From Pseudomonas lijiangensis (GTDB taxonomy: Bacteria > Pseudomonadota > Gammaproteobacteria > Pseudomonadales > Pseudomonadaceae): a stretch of 64,000 nucleotides of DNA. The position numbers and the translations under genes were made by a program. Below, in pieces: positions 55,854 through 64,000 of this stretch. The stretch spans positions 4,041,001 through 4,105,000 of the forward strand of contig NZ_CP076668.1 in the NCBI RefSeq assembly GCF_018968705.1, written 5' to 3'. Under the pieces are notes generated by a model. The model worked only from the letters and a program-made list of their open reading frames with translations. It did no database searches and was not told where the DNA came from. Within the stretch, counting starts at the first letter, position 1, and each line of letters begins with the position of its first letter.

Positions 55854-56921
55854 ATGAAACACCTATTGTTGGCATCACTCCTCGGTTCCGCCATCGCCCT
55901 GAGTACCTCGGTTATGGCAGCGGACACAGACCTCAAGACGCTGGAAGCCGCAGCCAGAACCGAAGGCGCGGTCAATAGCGTCGGCATGCCGGATGACTGG
56001 GCAAACTGGAAAGCCACCTGGGCCGACCTGGAAAGCAAGTACGGCCTCAAGCACATGGACACTGACATGAGCTCGGCTCAGGAAGTGGCCAAGTTCGATG
56101 CGGAAAAAGACAACGCCAGCGCCGACATCGGCGACGTGGGTGCAGCCTTCGGCCCGATTGCCGTTGCCAAGGGCGTCACCCAGCCCTATAAACCAAGCAC
56201 CTGGGAACAGGTTCCGGACTGGGCCAAGGACAAGGACGGTCACTGGGCACTGGCTTACACCGGCACCATCGCCTTCATCGTCAACAAGAAGCTGCTGCAC
56301 GGTTCTGAAGTACCGACCAAATGGTCCGACCTCAAGAGCGGCAAATACATGGTCACCATAGGTGACGTGAGCACCGCCGCCCAGGCCGCCAACGGTGTAC
56401 TGGCGGCTTCCATCGCCATGAAAGGCGACGAGAGCAACATCGCTCCAGGCCTGCAACTGTTCACCGAGCTGGCCAAGCAGAAACGCCTGGCACTCAACAA
56501 CCCGAACATTCAGAGCATGGAAAAAGGTGAAGTCGAAGTCGGCATCGTCTGGGACTTCAACGGCCTGAGCTACAAGGCCAAGATGACCAACCCGGACGAT
56601 TACGTGGTACTGATCCCGTCCGATGGCTCGGTGATTTCCGGCTACACCACCATCATCAACAAATACGCCAAGCACCCGAATGCGGCCAAACTGGCGCGTG
56701 AATACATCTTCAGCGACGCGGGCCAGATCAACCTGGCCAAAGGCAACGCACGTCCGATTCGTGCCGAGCACCTGACCCTGCCCGCAGAAGTCCAGGCCAA
56801 ACTGCTGCCAAACGAGCAGTACAAGGGCGTGACACCAATCAAGAACGCAGCGGCGTGGGAAGCGACTTCCAAGAAGCTGCCACAGATGTGGAACGAGCAA
56901 GTCATCGTCGAAATGAACTGA
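55854..56921 (+). CDS. ABC transporter substrate-binding protein
   Basis: 355 residues; the signal peptide ends TSVMAADT. The mature part is a family-1-type periplasmic binding protein with an ADIGDVGAAFGPIAVAKG segment near residue 85, like binding proteins for iron, phosphonate or phosphate esters. AAGGAG before the ATG. It heads an operon with a phosphatase, two permeases and an ATPase. The ligand is not known. Confidence 0.88.
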   Translation: MKHLLLASLLGSAIALSTSVMAADTDLKTLEAAARTEGAVNSVGMPDDWANWKATWADLESKYGLKHMDTDMSSAQEVAKFDAEKDNASADIGDVGAAFGPIAVAKGVTQPYKPSTWEQVPDWAKDKDGHWALAYTGTIAFIVNKKLLHGSEVPTKWSDLKSGKYMVTIGDVSTAAQAANGVLAASIAMKGDESNIAPGLQLFTELAKQKRLALNNPNIQSMEKGEVEVGIVWDFNGLSYKAKMTNPDDYVVLIPSDGSVISGYTTIINKYAKHPNAAKLAREYIFSDAGQINLAKGNARPIRAEHLTLPAEVQAKLLPNEQYKGVTPIKNAAAWEATSKKLPQMWNEQVIVEMN

Positions 56922-57012
56922 TCCGACACACGCTTGAGGGCGAGTCAGCCTGGCTGCTCGCCCGTTTCCCCCGTTACACCCTTGTATCGACTGCAGTTGG
57001 AGCGATCGGCTC

Positions 57013-57819
57013 ATGAAACACAATGTCATCCTCATCGTGCTCGACGGCCTCAACTACGAAGTGGCCAAGCATGCGATGGGCCATCTCCAGGCTTACAGCA
57101 GCGCGGGCCGGGCCATGCTCTACAAGCTCGAATCCGAGTTGCCAGCACTGTCGCGCCCCTTGTACGAGTGCATCCTGACCGGGGTCACGCCCATCGAAAG
57201 CGGCATTGTGCATAACCAGGTTTCACGCCTGTCCAACCAGCGCAGCATGTTCCACTATGCCACCGATGCCGGGCTCACCACGGCTGCGGCGGCTTATCAC
57301 TGGGTCAGCGAGCTGTATAACCGAACGCCGTTCGACGCCGCCCGGGACCGTCATACCGACGACCTGGCGTTGCCGATTCAGCACGGGCACTTTTACTACG
57401 CCGACCATTACCCCGATTCGCACCTGTTTGCCGACGCCGAAAGCCTGCGGGTCAAGCACTCACCGAATCTGTTGTTGATCCACCCCATGAATATCGACGA
57501 CGCCGGGCACAAGCACGGCCTCGACAGCCCGCAATACCGTAACAGCGCACGCAGCGCCGATATCCTGATTGCCGATTACCTGCAACGCTGGCTCGATGCT
57601 GGCTACCAGATCCTGATCACCGCCGATCACGGCATGAACAACGACCGGTCACATAACGGGCTGCTTCCCGAAGAGCGTGAAGTGCCGCTGTTCGTGCTGG
57701 GCGATGCATTCAGTCTTGACGCACAGGCAACCCCCAGACAAACCGAGCTGTGCGGCACTGTCTGCGAACTGCTCGGCGTGCCCCACGACAAACCGGTCTG
57801 CCGGGAGATCCTCAATTGA
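57013..57819 (+). CDS. Alkaline phosphatase superfamily phosphodiesterase
   Basis: 268 residues without a signal peptide, so cytoplasmic. VLDGLNYE gives metal ligand Asp11. The nucleophile segment PALSRPLYECILTGVTP aligns with the PTxTxPNHxSLLTG pattern of type I phosphodiesterases, with Ser47 in place of the usual Thr. INIDDAGHKHG-type and TADHGMN segments give the other ligands. Set in an uptake operon, it probably releases phosphate or an alcohol from the imported compound. Confidence 0.85.
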   Translation: MKHNVILIVLDGLNYEVAKHAMGHLQAYSSAGRAMLYKLESELPALSRPLYECILTGVTPIESGIVHNQVSRLSNQRSMFHYATDAGLTTAAAAYHWVSELYNRTPFDAARDRHTDDLALPIQHGHFYYADHYPDSHLFADAESLRVKHSPNLLLIHPMNIDDAGHKHGLDSPQYRNSARSADILIADYLQRWLDAGYQILITADHGMNNDRSHNGLLPEEREVPLFVLGDAFSLDAQATPRQTELCGTVCELLGVPHDKPVCREILN

Positions 57820-58658
57820 CTACCAACAATCGTGGCAAATGGCTGGGGCTGCTATGCCTGCTGCCGTTTGCACTGTTCTTCATCGTGTTTCAAATTGCGC
57901 CGCTGGCCTGGGTCATGATCAACAGCCTGCACTCCGAAGCCGGCTGGGGGTTTGACAACTTCGCCAAGGCGTTCAGCTCCCGCTTCTACCGTCAGGCCAT
58001 TCAGTTCAGCCTGGAGATCAGTTTCTGGTCCAGCCTGTTCGGCATCGTGATCGCGGTACTGGGCAGTTATTCGCTGCGCAACGTGGATTCGCGGCTACGG
58101 GACTTCGTCAATTCCTTTGCCAACATGACCAGCAACTTCTCCGGCGTTCCCCTGGCCTTTGCCTTCATCATCCTGCTGGGCTTCAACGGCGCTGTAACGC
58201 TGATGCTCAAGAAGGCCGGGATCATCGAAGACTTCAATCTGTACTCCAAGACCGGCCTGATCATTCTCTACACCTACTTCCAGATCCCGCTGGGCGTGCT
58301 GCTGCTCTACCCGGCCTTCGATGCCCTGCGCGAAGACTGGCGTGAATCCTCGGCGCTGCTCGGTGCCAGCAGTTTTCAGTACTGGCGCCATATCGGCCTG
58401 CCGGTCCTGACACCTGCCCTGCTGGGTACTTTCGTGATTCTGCTGGCCAATGCCCTGGGTGCCTACGCCACCGTCTATGCCTTGACCACCGGCAACTTCA
58501 ACGTGCTGCCGATCCGCATCGCAGCCATGGTGTCCGGTGATATCAGCCTCGACCCGAACATGGCCAGTGCCCTGGCGATGATTCTGGTCGGCCTGATGAC
58601 ACTGGTCACTGTCGTTCATCAATGGTTGCTGAAGAGGAGCTACCATGTCTCGCGCTGA
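57816..58658 (+). CDS. ABC transporter permease (first)
   Basis: 280 residues from TTG at 57816, which overlaps the phosphatase stop as TTGA; longer in-frame starts would lie inside the phosphatase gene. Six helices are visible, with the EAA-type loop near DALREDWRESSALLGASSFQYW. It is the PotB/FbpB type of inner-membrane subunit. Confidence 0.88.
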   Translation: MTTNNRGKWLGLLCLLPFALFFIVFQIAPLAWVMINSLHSEAGWGFDNFAKAFSSRFYRQAIQFSLEISFWSSLFGIVIAVLGSYSLRNVDSRLRDFVNSFANMTSNFSGVPLAFAFIILLGFNGAVTLMLKKAGIIEDFNLYSKTGLIILYTYFQIPLGVLLLYPAFDALREDWRESSALLGASSFQYWRHIGLPVLTPALLGTFVILLANALGAYATVYALTTGNFNVLPIRIAAMVSGDISLDPNMASALAMILVGLMTLVTVVHQWLLKRSYHVSR

Positions 58659-59442
58659 AAGAGGTCCCGCCGGGATCTACCACCGCTTCGTGGTCTATGC
58701 CCTGTTCTTCATTCTGCTGTTGCCGCTGGCCGGTACGCTGCTGTACTCGCTGTCCACCAGTTGGTCGGCGAGCATTCTGCCCAGCGGCCTGACCTTCAAA
58801 TGGTATATCGCGCTGTGGAGCGATCCGCGCTTTCTCACCGCATTCGGCCAGTCGCTGCTGGTCTGCGTGGGGGCACTGATTCTGTCGGTGGTCCTGATCC
58901 TGCCGCTGCTGTTCGTGGTGCATTACCACTTCCCGCGCCTGGATGCGCTGATGAACATCCTGATCCTTCTGCCCTTCGCCGTGCCACCCGTGGCTTCGTC
59001 CGTGGGCCTGTTGCAACTCTATGGCTCCGGGCCCTTCGCCATGGTCGGCACGCCCTGGATTCTGATCGGCTGCTACTTCACCGTCGCATTGCCGTTCATG
59101 TACCGGGCCATCAGCAACAACCTGCAGGCGATCAACCTCACCGACCTGATGGACGCCGCCCAGTTGCTGGGGGCCAACACCTGGCAGGCCGCTTTCATGG
59201 TGGTGCTGCCCAACCTGCGCAAGGGCTTGCTGGTGGCATTGCTGCTGTCGTTCTCCTTCCTGTTCGGCGAGTTCGTCTTCGCCAACCTGCTGGTGGGCAC
59301 CCGCTATGAAACCCTGCAGGTGTACCTCAACAACATGCGCAACAGCAGCGGGCACTTCAACAGTGCGCTGGTGATTTCCTATTTCCTCTTCGTGCTGGTG
59401 CTGACCTGGGCCGCCAACCGACTGAACAAGGACAAAGACTGA
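58645..59442 (+). CDS. ABC transporter permease (second)
   Basis: 265 residues, six helices, EAA loop at LTDLMDAAQLLGANTWQAAF. Starts 14 bases before the end of the first permease. Together they form the channel for the substrate delivered by the binding protein at 55854. Confidence 0.9.
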   Translation: MSRAERGPAGIYHRFVVYALFFILLLPLAGTLLYSLSTSWSASILPSGLTFKWYIALWSDPRFLTAFGQSLLVCVGALILSVVLILPLLFVVHYHFPRLDALMNILILLPFAVPPVASSVGLLQLYGSGPFAMVGTPWILIGCYFTVALPFMYRAISNNLQAINLTDLMDAAQLLGANTWQAAFMVVLPNLRKGLLVALLLSFSFLFGEFVFANLLVGTRYETLQVYLNNMRNSSGHFNSALVISYFLFVLVLTWAANRLNKDKD

Positions 59443-59443
59443 T

Positions 59444-60433
59444 ATGAGTTTTGTCAGTATCGAAAACCTGCAGAAAAGCTATTCCAGCACAGCGGTGTTC
59501 AGCGACATCAACTGCGCCATCGGACGCGGCGAGTTCGTCACCCTGCTCGGCCCGTCGGGCTGCGGCAAGTCGACCCTGCTGCGCTGCATCGCCGGGCTGA
59601 CGTCGGTGAACAGCGGGCGCATCCTGCTCGATGGCCAGGATCTGGTGCCGGTCACCCCGCAAAAGCGCAATATCGGCATGGTGTTCCAGAGCTACGCACT
59701 GTTCCCCAACATGACCGTGGAGCAAAACGTCGCGTTCGGCCTGCGCATCCAGAAGGTCAACGCCGACGACACCCACAAGCGTGTCGCCGAAGTGCTGAAG
59801 CTGGTCGAGCTGACCGATTTCGCCAGCCGTTACCCGCACCAGATGTCCGGCGGCCAGTGCCAGCGCGTTGCCCTGGCCCGCTCACTGGTCACTCGCCCGC
59901 GCCTGCTGCTGCTCGACGAGCCGCTGTCGGCACTGGACGCACGGATCCGCAAACACCTGCGCGAACAGATCCGCGCCATCCAGCGCGAACTGGGCCTGAC
60001 CACCATCTTTGTCACCCACGATCAGGAAGAAGCGCTGACCATGTCAGACCGAATCTTCCTGATGAACCAGGGTCGTATCGTCCAGAGTGGCGATGCCGAA
60101 ACCCTTTACACTTCGCCTGTGGACGTCTTTGCGGCCGGTTTCATCGGCAACTACAACCTGCTTGAACCCGACGACGCCTCTCGCCTGATGCAGCGTCCGA
60201 TCAACACCCGCGTCGCCATCCGCCCCGAAGCCATCCAGCTCAGCGTGACCGGAGCCCTGGAAGGCGAAGTGCTCAGTCACAGCCTGCTGGGCAACGTGAT
60301 CCGCTATCGCGTACAGGCCCGTGACGTGGAACTGGTGGTCGACGTACTCAACCGCAGCGCGCAAGACCTCCACCCGAACGGACAACGTGTGAGCCTGAAC
60401 ATCGAGCTTTCGGCTTTGTGTGAGGTGGGTTGA
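59444..60433 (+). CDS. ABC transporter ATP-binding protein (PotA/FbpC type)
   Basis: 329 residues. Walker A GPSGCGKST (36-44), signature MSGGQCQRVALARSL in place of the usual LSGGQ, Walker B LLLLDEPLSALD. The C-terminal ~90 residues are a TOBE-type domain (RVAIRPEAIQLS). Starts one base after the permease stop. Confidence 0.93.
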   Translation: MSFVSIENLQKSYSSTAVFSDINCAIGRGEFVTLLGPSGCGKSTLLRCIAGLTSVNSGRILLDGQDLVPVTPQKRNIGMVFQSYALFPNMTVEQNVAFGLRIQKVNADDTHKRVAEVLKLVELTDFASRYPHQMSGGQCQRVALARSLVTRPRLLLLDEPLSALDARIRKHLREQIRAIQRELGLTTIFVTHDQEEALTMSDRIFLMNQGRIVQSGDAETLYTSPVDVFAAGFIGNYNLLEPDDASRLMQRPINTRVAIRPEAIQLSVTGALEGEVLSHSLLGNVIRYRVQARDVELVVDVLNRSAQDLHPNGQRVSLNIELSALCEVG

Positions 60434-60530
60434 GAGCAGCGGCAAGTTGCAAGCTTGAAGCTGCAAGTGAAAAGCACGCAAAACCGCTTGAGCTTGCAGC
60501 TTGAAGCTCCAAACTTGTAGCTGCACGCCT
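60434..60530. repeat. AAGCTGCAAG-type inverted repeat
   Basis: CAAGTTGCAAGCTTGAAGCT and AGCTTGCAGCTTGAAGCTCC form an imperfect hairpin region between the ATPase and HAD genes. It resembles 30859-30941. Confidence 0.65.
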
Positions 60531-60571
60531 GCACCCAACCCACTACCGAACAACAATCCAAGGAGGCGTGC

Positions 60572-61225
60572 ATGCCTTTAGCAATTTTCGACCTTGACGA
60601 AACCCTGATCGGCGGTGACTGCGCCAGCTTGTGGAGCGAGCAGATGGGACGTCTGGGTTGGGTCGATCCCGAGTCATTCATGAAGCGTAATGACGAACTG
60701 ATGGCCGCCTACAGTGCCGGCAAACTGGCCATGGAAGATTACATGGCCTTCAGCCTTGAACCCATGGCAGGCCGTACGCCAGAGGAAGTCGATCATCTGG
60801 TCGGCCCCTGGGTCGAGGATTTCATCGAACCGATCATCTACAGCGACGCCTGCAAATGCATCGCCCAGCATCGTGCCAGGGGTGACCGCATTCTGGTGAT
60901 TTCGGCCTCGGGCGTGCATCTGGTCAAGCCCATTGCCGAGCGCCTGGGCATCGATGAAGTGTTGGGGATCGAGCTGGATGTACAGAATGGCGTCTACAGC
61001 GGCGCGACGGTCGGCGTGCTGACCTACCGCGAAGGCAAGATCACGCGCCTGATGGACTGGCTGGATGCCGAGGGTGAAAACCTCGAAGGTGCCAGTTTCT
61101 ACTCCGACTCACGCAACGACCTGCCGCTGCTGCTCAAGGTTGACCATCCCCATGTGGTCAATCCGGATGCCGTACTGCGCGAGCATGCCGAAAAGGCCGG
61201 CTGGCCGGTGCATGCCTGGAAGTAA
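60572..61225 (+). CDS. HAD-IB family phosphatase
   Basis: 217 residues. The catalytic DxD is Asp7 and Asp9 in IFDLDETLIGGD; ISASGVHLVKPIAERLG carries the Ser of motif II and YSDSRNDLPLL is motif IV. Length and cap resemble SerB-like and histidinol-phosphate phosphatases. It lies after the transport-phosphatase operon, separated by a repeat, and may act on the same imported compound, or be independent. AAGGAGG gives a strong ribosome site. Confidence 0.88.
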   Translation: MPLAIFDLDETLIGGDCASLWSEQMGRLGWVDPESFMKRNDELMAAYSAGKLAMEDYMAFSLEPMAGRTPEEVDHLVGPWVEDFIEPIIYSDACKCIAQHRARGDRILVISASGVHLVKPIAERLGIDEVLGIELDVQNGVYSGATVGVLTYREGKITRLMDWLDAEGENLEGASFYSDSRNDLPLLLKVDHPHVVNPDAVLREHAEKAGWPVHAWK

Positions 61226-61393
61226 TGCCTGACAGTTCCCGCTTCGGGTCCGGTTGCCATGACGCACCGGACCGCCGCCCTTACCCCGGCAGTAACTGAC
61301 CGACGGCAGTAAATCCCGTCATTTCTGTCAGTACCCAAAAAACCTGCCTTATTGCCCAATGACTCCATGGACAAGCCCTTGGAGTCAATTGAC

Positions 61394-64000
61394 ATGGATA
61401 ACACCCTCGTTCCCGAAGCCTCTCAGGAACCCGATACCCCAGAGCCCTTGAGGTTCTTTGTCTCCACCCACGACCTCCCTCCAGATAAAGGCAGCCAGAT
61501 CAGCCTTGCGCTGGACAACGTCATGCGCATCAGCACCTATATCCCTGCCGAAAAACTGGAGAACGGCGTAGAGATGCTGATCGGCAAAGCGGTTCAAGGC
61601 GCCTTTTCGTTGCTGATTCCTGTAGAACTGGAAATCCCCGGCCGCACAGGCCCCATTCCCAGCGGCGAATGGGGGATCAATATCGGAGCAGCCCAGGATA
61701 ATTTTCCACTGCATGGGCTGCAGCTCTATATCCCGCACTGGTCGCAGATGTCGGAAGGTGACAACGTCAAGGTGTTGCTGGACAACACCATTGTGGTCAC
61801 GGAAAACATCGAGGCCGGGGAAGTCGACCAGCGGGTTACGACCTTCATCAATGCTGCACGCCTGACACCTGGCTCTCACAAGCTGCACTACAGGCTGACA
61901 CGTCTGGGGAATGTACCGGAGGACTCTGCCGAGACACCTGTTTTCGTCAAGCTGGATCGTCCCGGTGGTGAGGACATGGACGAAGATGTGCCCGGCCACT
62001 CCGAACTGCGCTTCAGCCTGCCGCAAGAGATCATCAATGACGGAGTGGACGCCGATGCGGCAAAGGCAGGCGTAGAAGCCACGATCGAACCGTACCCCAA
62101 CATGACGGAAAACGATGAAATAAGGCTGTCATGGGGTGGTCAGTTCCTCAATCACACAGTACTGGCCACCGAAGTCGGCAAGCCGGTCGTCATGACCGTA
62201 GACGAAGCCACTATTCTGGCAGCAGGCGACTCGGGTGATGACGGGTTGGCGGTGACCTTCGAAGTCTATGACATCGTGCAGAACCGTTCCGAGGACTGGA
62301 GCGCCGAAACACGCATCATTGTCGATACCGGCAACTCGCGTCTGGAGGCCATTATCGTCAAGGAAGCCATTAACAGCGTGCTCGATCTCGACAGCCTGGG
62401 CACCGCGCCGGTCACTGCACAGATCATTGCCACCAAACCCGACTTCATCATTGGCGACAAGATCGTGGTCAAGCTGACAGGCACGACCGTCGAGGGAGAC
62501 CCCGTCCTTTACGAAGCCCCTGAGTTACCGGTCACTGCACTGCCGAAAGTGCTTGAACAAACCGTCCCCAACGCTCTCATTCGTCAACTGGCCAAATCCC
62601 AGGCGATCTTCACTTACCGGGTGGTGCATGCGGACAGCAGTGAGTCGCTTTCCAGAGGCGCCTTTATCACGGTTATCGGTGAAGCCACACGCATGGCGGA
62701 ACCCATCGCCGTTGACGCAGTCCAGGGCGCTATCGACCCGGATCTGGCCAGCACCCGTATTCAGATTCCATGGGACATCAGCATGGCGGCAGGCGACCAG
62801 ATCATCCTCAAATGGATAGGGACTCGCCCCGACATGACCATCTACGACCCTCAACTGACGCCCCACAACATCACCAACGGTGAGCAGGACAGCGAGCTGC
62901 CGATCACCATGAGGGTGCCGGGCACTCACTTGAAAGCCATCGAAGGCGGGACTCTGGAACTCTATTACGTGCTGGCCAAGGACATGAACGGCACGATCGT
63001 GCAGCGCGAGTCGGCCCACGCAACAAGACTGAATATCGGGGAACCCCGTGCCGAGCTGCCAGCTCCCAACGTGTTCGGGATCGTGGACGGTGTGATGGAT
63101 CCGCAAATGACCGACACCACCCTGACAGTGGCGGTGTACCCGGGCATGGAACTGGGCGACTACGTCCACTACCTCTGGAAAGGCAGCGTCAGCGGAGAAA
63201 CCACTGACTGGATAAAAATAACCACGTTCACCTTGAACAAGCCCGTGGTGTTCGACATTTCGGGCAGCCATATTGCCCCCAACGATGGTGGTACGGTTGA
63301 GGCGTCATGCTGGGTCATCCATGTAGGCAGCAACCGGCGCAGTGACTCGGAAATCCTGTCCTTCAAAGTCGGTAGCGAACAGCAAGTGTCCCTGCCTGAA
63401 CCTTCCGTACCCGGCAGTGAAGATGGCCTTCTGGGGCTGGAGGAAATTCCCTCTGGGGCCAGGCTCATCGTTCCCCATTGGGATGGCATGGTGGCCGGGG
63501 ATTACCTGATCGTCACCTGGCAGGACGATAAAGGCACCGCGCCTTACATCCTCGAGAAAAATATCACCGGGATCATGGTCGGCAAGGATGTAGTGTTTAC
63601 AGTCCCTCTTGATGAGGTTCGCAAAAGTGTTGATGCCAGGGTTACGGTCACCTATGTGGTCACACCGCTTTCCGGCGATGACCAGCCTTCCCTGCCTCTG
63701 GCGTTCGATGTCAAGACAGCGCCGCTGCCAGCTCCCGTCATTGACGAGGCCGATGGCCTGCTGCTGGACCCCAATAATGCCCTCAACGGTGCCCACGTTC
63801 GTATTGGTGCCGAAGCGAAACTGAAAACCGGAGATTCGGTCACCCTCGTCTGGGCCGGCCAGCCGGGCGGAGGCAGCGTAACCCCCACCAAACCCGTCAC
63901 CGCTGATGGCGTGCTACTGATCGATATCGCCTACGCCACTGTTCTGGCCAACGATGGCCATCAGGTCGACCTCAGCTATATGATCAAACGCCAGGACAGC
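61394..64000 (+). CDS. Giant Ig-like repeat protein, cut by the right edge
   Basis: Open from the ATG at 61394 (MDNTLVPEASQEPDT) to the last base: 869 codons so far, GGAG upstream. No signal peptide. After ~105 residues, a beta-rich unit recurs about every 115 residues. Its best-kept part is a short aromatic-small-x-Met/Leu-x-x-G-D run: near residues 110 (PHWSQMSEGD), 230, 341, 455, 575 (VYPGMELGD), 689 (PHWDGMVAGD) and 801 (AEAKLKTGD). The two small proteins at 53843 and 54317 carry the same unit once. A secreted or surface adhesin-like protein is possible; the C-terminal part needed to judge export is missing. Confidence 0.85.
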   Translation, partial: MDNTLVPEASQEPDTPEPLRFFVSTHDLPPDKGSQISLALDNVMRISTYIPAEKLENGVEMLIGKAVQGAFSLLIPVELEIPGRTGPIPSGEWGINIGAAQDNFPLHGLQLYIPHWSQMSEGDNVKVLLDNTIVVTENIEAGEVDQRVTTFINAARLTPGSHKLHYRLTRLGNVPEDSAETPVFVKLDRPGGEDMDEDVPGHSELRFSLPQEIINDGVDADAAKAGVEATIEPYPNMTENDEIRLSWGGQFLNHTVLATEVGKPVVMTVDEATILAAGDSGDDGLAVTFEVYDIVQNRSEDWSAETRIIVDTGNSRLEAIIVKEAINSVLDLDSLGTAPVTAQIIATKPDFIIGDKIVVKLTGTTVEGDPVLYEAPELPVTALPKVLEQTVPNALIRQLAKSQAIFTYRVVHADSSESLSRGAFITVIGEATRMAEPIAVDAVQGAIDPDLASTRIQIPWDISMAAGDQIILKWIGTRPDMTIYDPQLTPHNITNGEQDSELPITMRVPGTHLKAIEGGTLELYYVLAKDMNGTIVQRESAHATRLNIGEPRAELPAPNVFGIVDGVMDPQMTDTTLTVAVYPGMELGDYVHYLWKGSVSGETTDWIKITTFTLNKPVVFDISGSHIAPNDGGTVEASCWVIHVGSNRRSDSEILSFKVGSEQQVSLPEPSVPGSEDGLLGLEEIPSGARLIVPHWDGMVAGDYLIVTWQDDKGTAPYILEKNITGIMVGKDVVFTVPLDEVRKSVDARVTVTYVVTPLSGDDQPSLPLAFDVKTAPLPAPVIDEADGLLLDPNNALNGAHVRIGAEAKLKTGDSVTLVWAGQPGGGSVTPTKPVTADGVLLIDIAYATVLANDGHQVDLSYMIKRQDS

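Noticed and set aside
55875..57053. A 392-codon minus-strand open frame opposite the binding-protein gene
   Set aside because: Antisense shadow; the plus-strand gene has a signal peptide, a ribosome site and operon context.

Overview
The window reads as a chromosomal segment of a fluorescent Pseudomonas, probably from the P. syringae / P. viridiflava / P. cichorii side of the genus. This rests on three things: the lpxL(htrB)-minCDE-rluA-apeB-GntR-ABC gene order, which matches the order I know from Pseudomonas; the NAGGN (N-acetylglutaminylglutamine amide) osmoprotectant genes; and Pseudomonas-style REP palindromes and a Crc-type small RNA. Species assignment is inference.

Positions 1-13.9 kb form an accessory region of mixed base composition. 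It holds two PAAR / glycine-zipper-effector / small-gene modules that look like type VI secretion cargo, three paralogous putative immunity genes (two almost identical), a TetR-MFS efflux pair with a TetR-gene remnant beside it, an aegerolysin gene, an XRE regulator with a perfect palindromic operator that is partly repeated in front of the aegerolysin gene, an AT-rich nuclease-like gene followed by a GNAT gene, and two tandem genes for TIR-like (CAP12/Pycsar-effector type) proteins with different N-termini.

From 13.9 to 27.1 kb the content is core or shell: polyphosphate:AMP phosphotransferase, a DUF892 protein, a zinc alcohol/formaldehyde dehydrogenase, a PLDc_N-type membrane protein, a divergent hydantoin-type racemase / NCS1 permease pair sharing a GntR-like box, mnmC, and an AttEFGH-like ABC export operon.

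From 27.3 to 34.2 kb lie the NAGGN operon (amidotransferase, synthetase, M42 peptidase), yheU, a csrA paralogue, ynfA and an SDR gene. Four of these genes are broken by many one-base insertions and deletions while the neighbouring DNA is intact. This points to local consensus errors more than true decay, though decay cannot be excluded. Next come DUF2784 and DUF3309 genes, the acetate permease pair (DUF485-actP), an orphan betaine-type binding protein, and a sigma54-driven CrcZ/CrcX/CrcY-type RNA.

From 39.4 to 53.6 kb: an exported alpha/beta hydrolase coupled to mlaA, a lipoprotein hydrolase and an autotransporter (the last two bracketed by an 18-bp repeat of the mlaA 3' end), DUF805, pirin, patatin, lpxL, minCDE, rluA and apeB. 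From 53.6 kb to the right edge: two tandem one-domain proteins, a GntR/UTRA regulator with its putative operators, a binding protein-phosphatase-permease-permease-ATPase operon, a HAD phosphatase, and a very large repeat protein, open at the right edge, whose ~115-residue repeats resemble the two one-domain proteins.

No tRNA, rRNA, CRISPR array, insertion sequence or integrase was seen.
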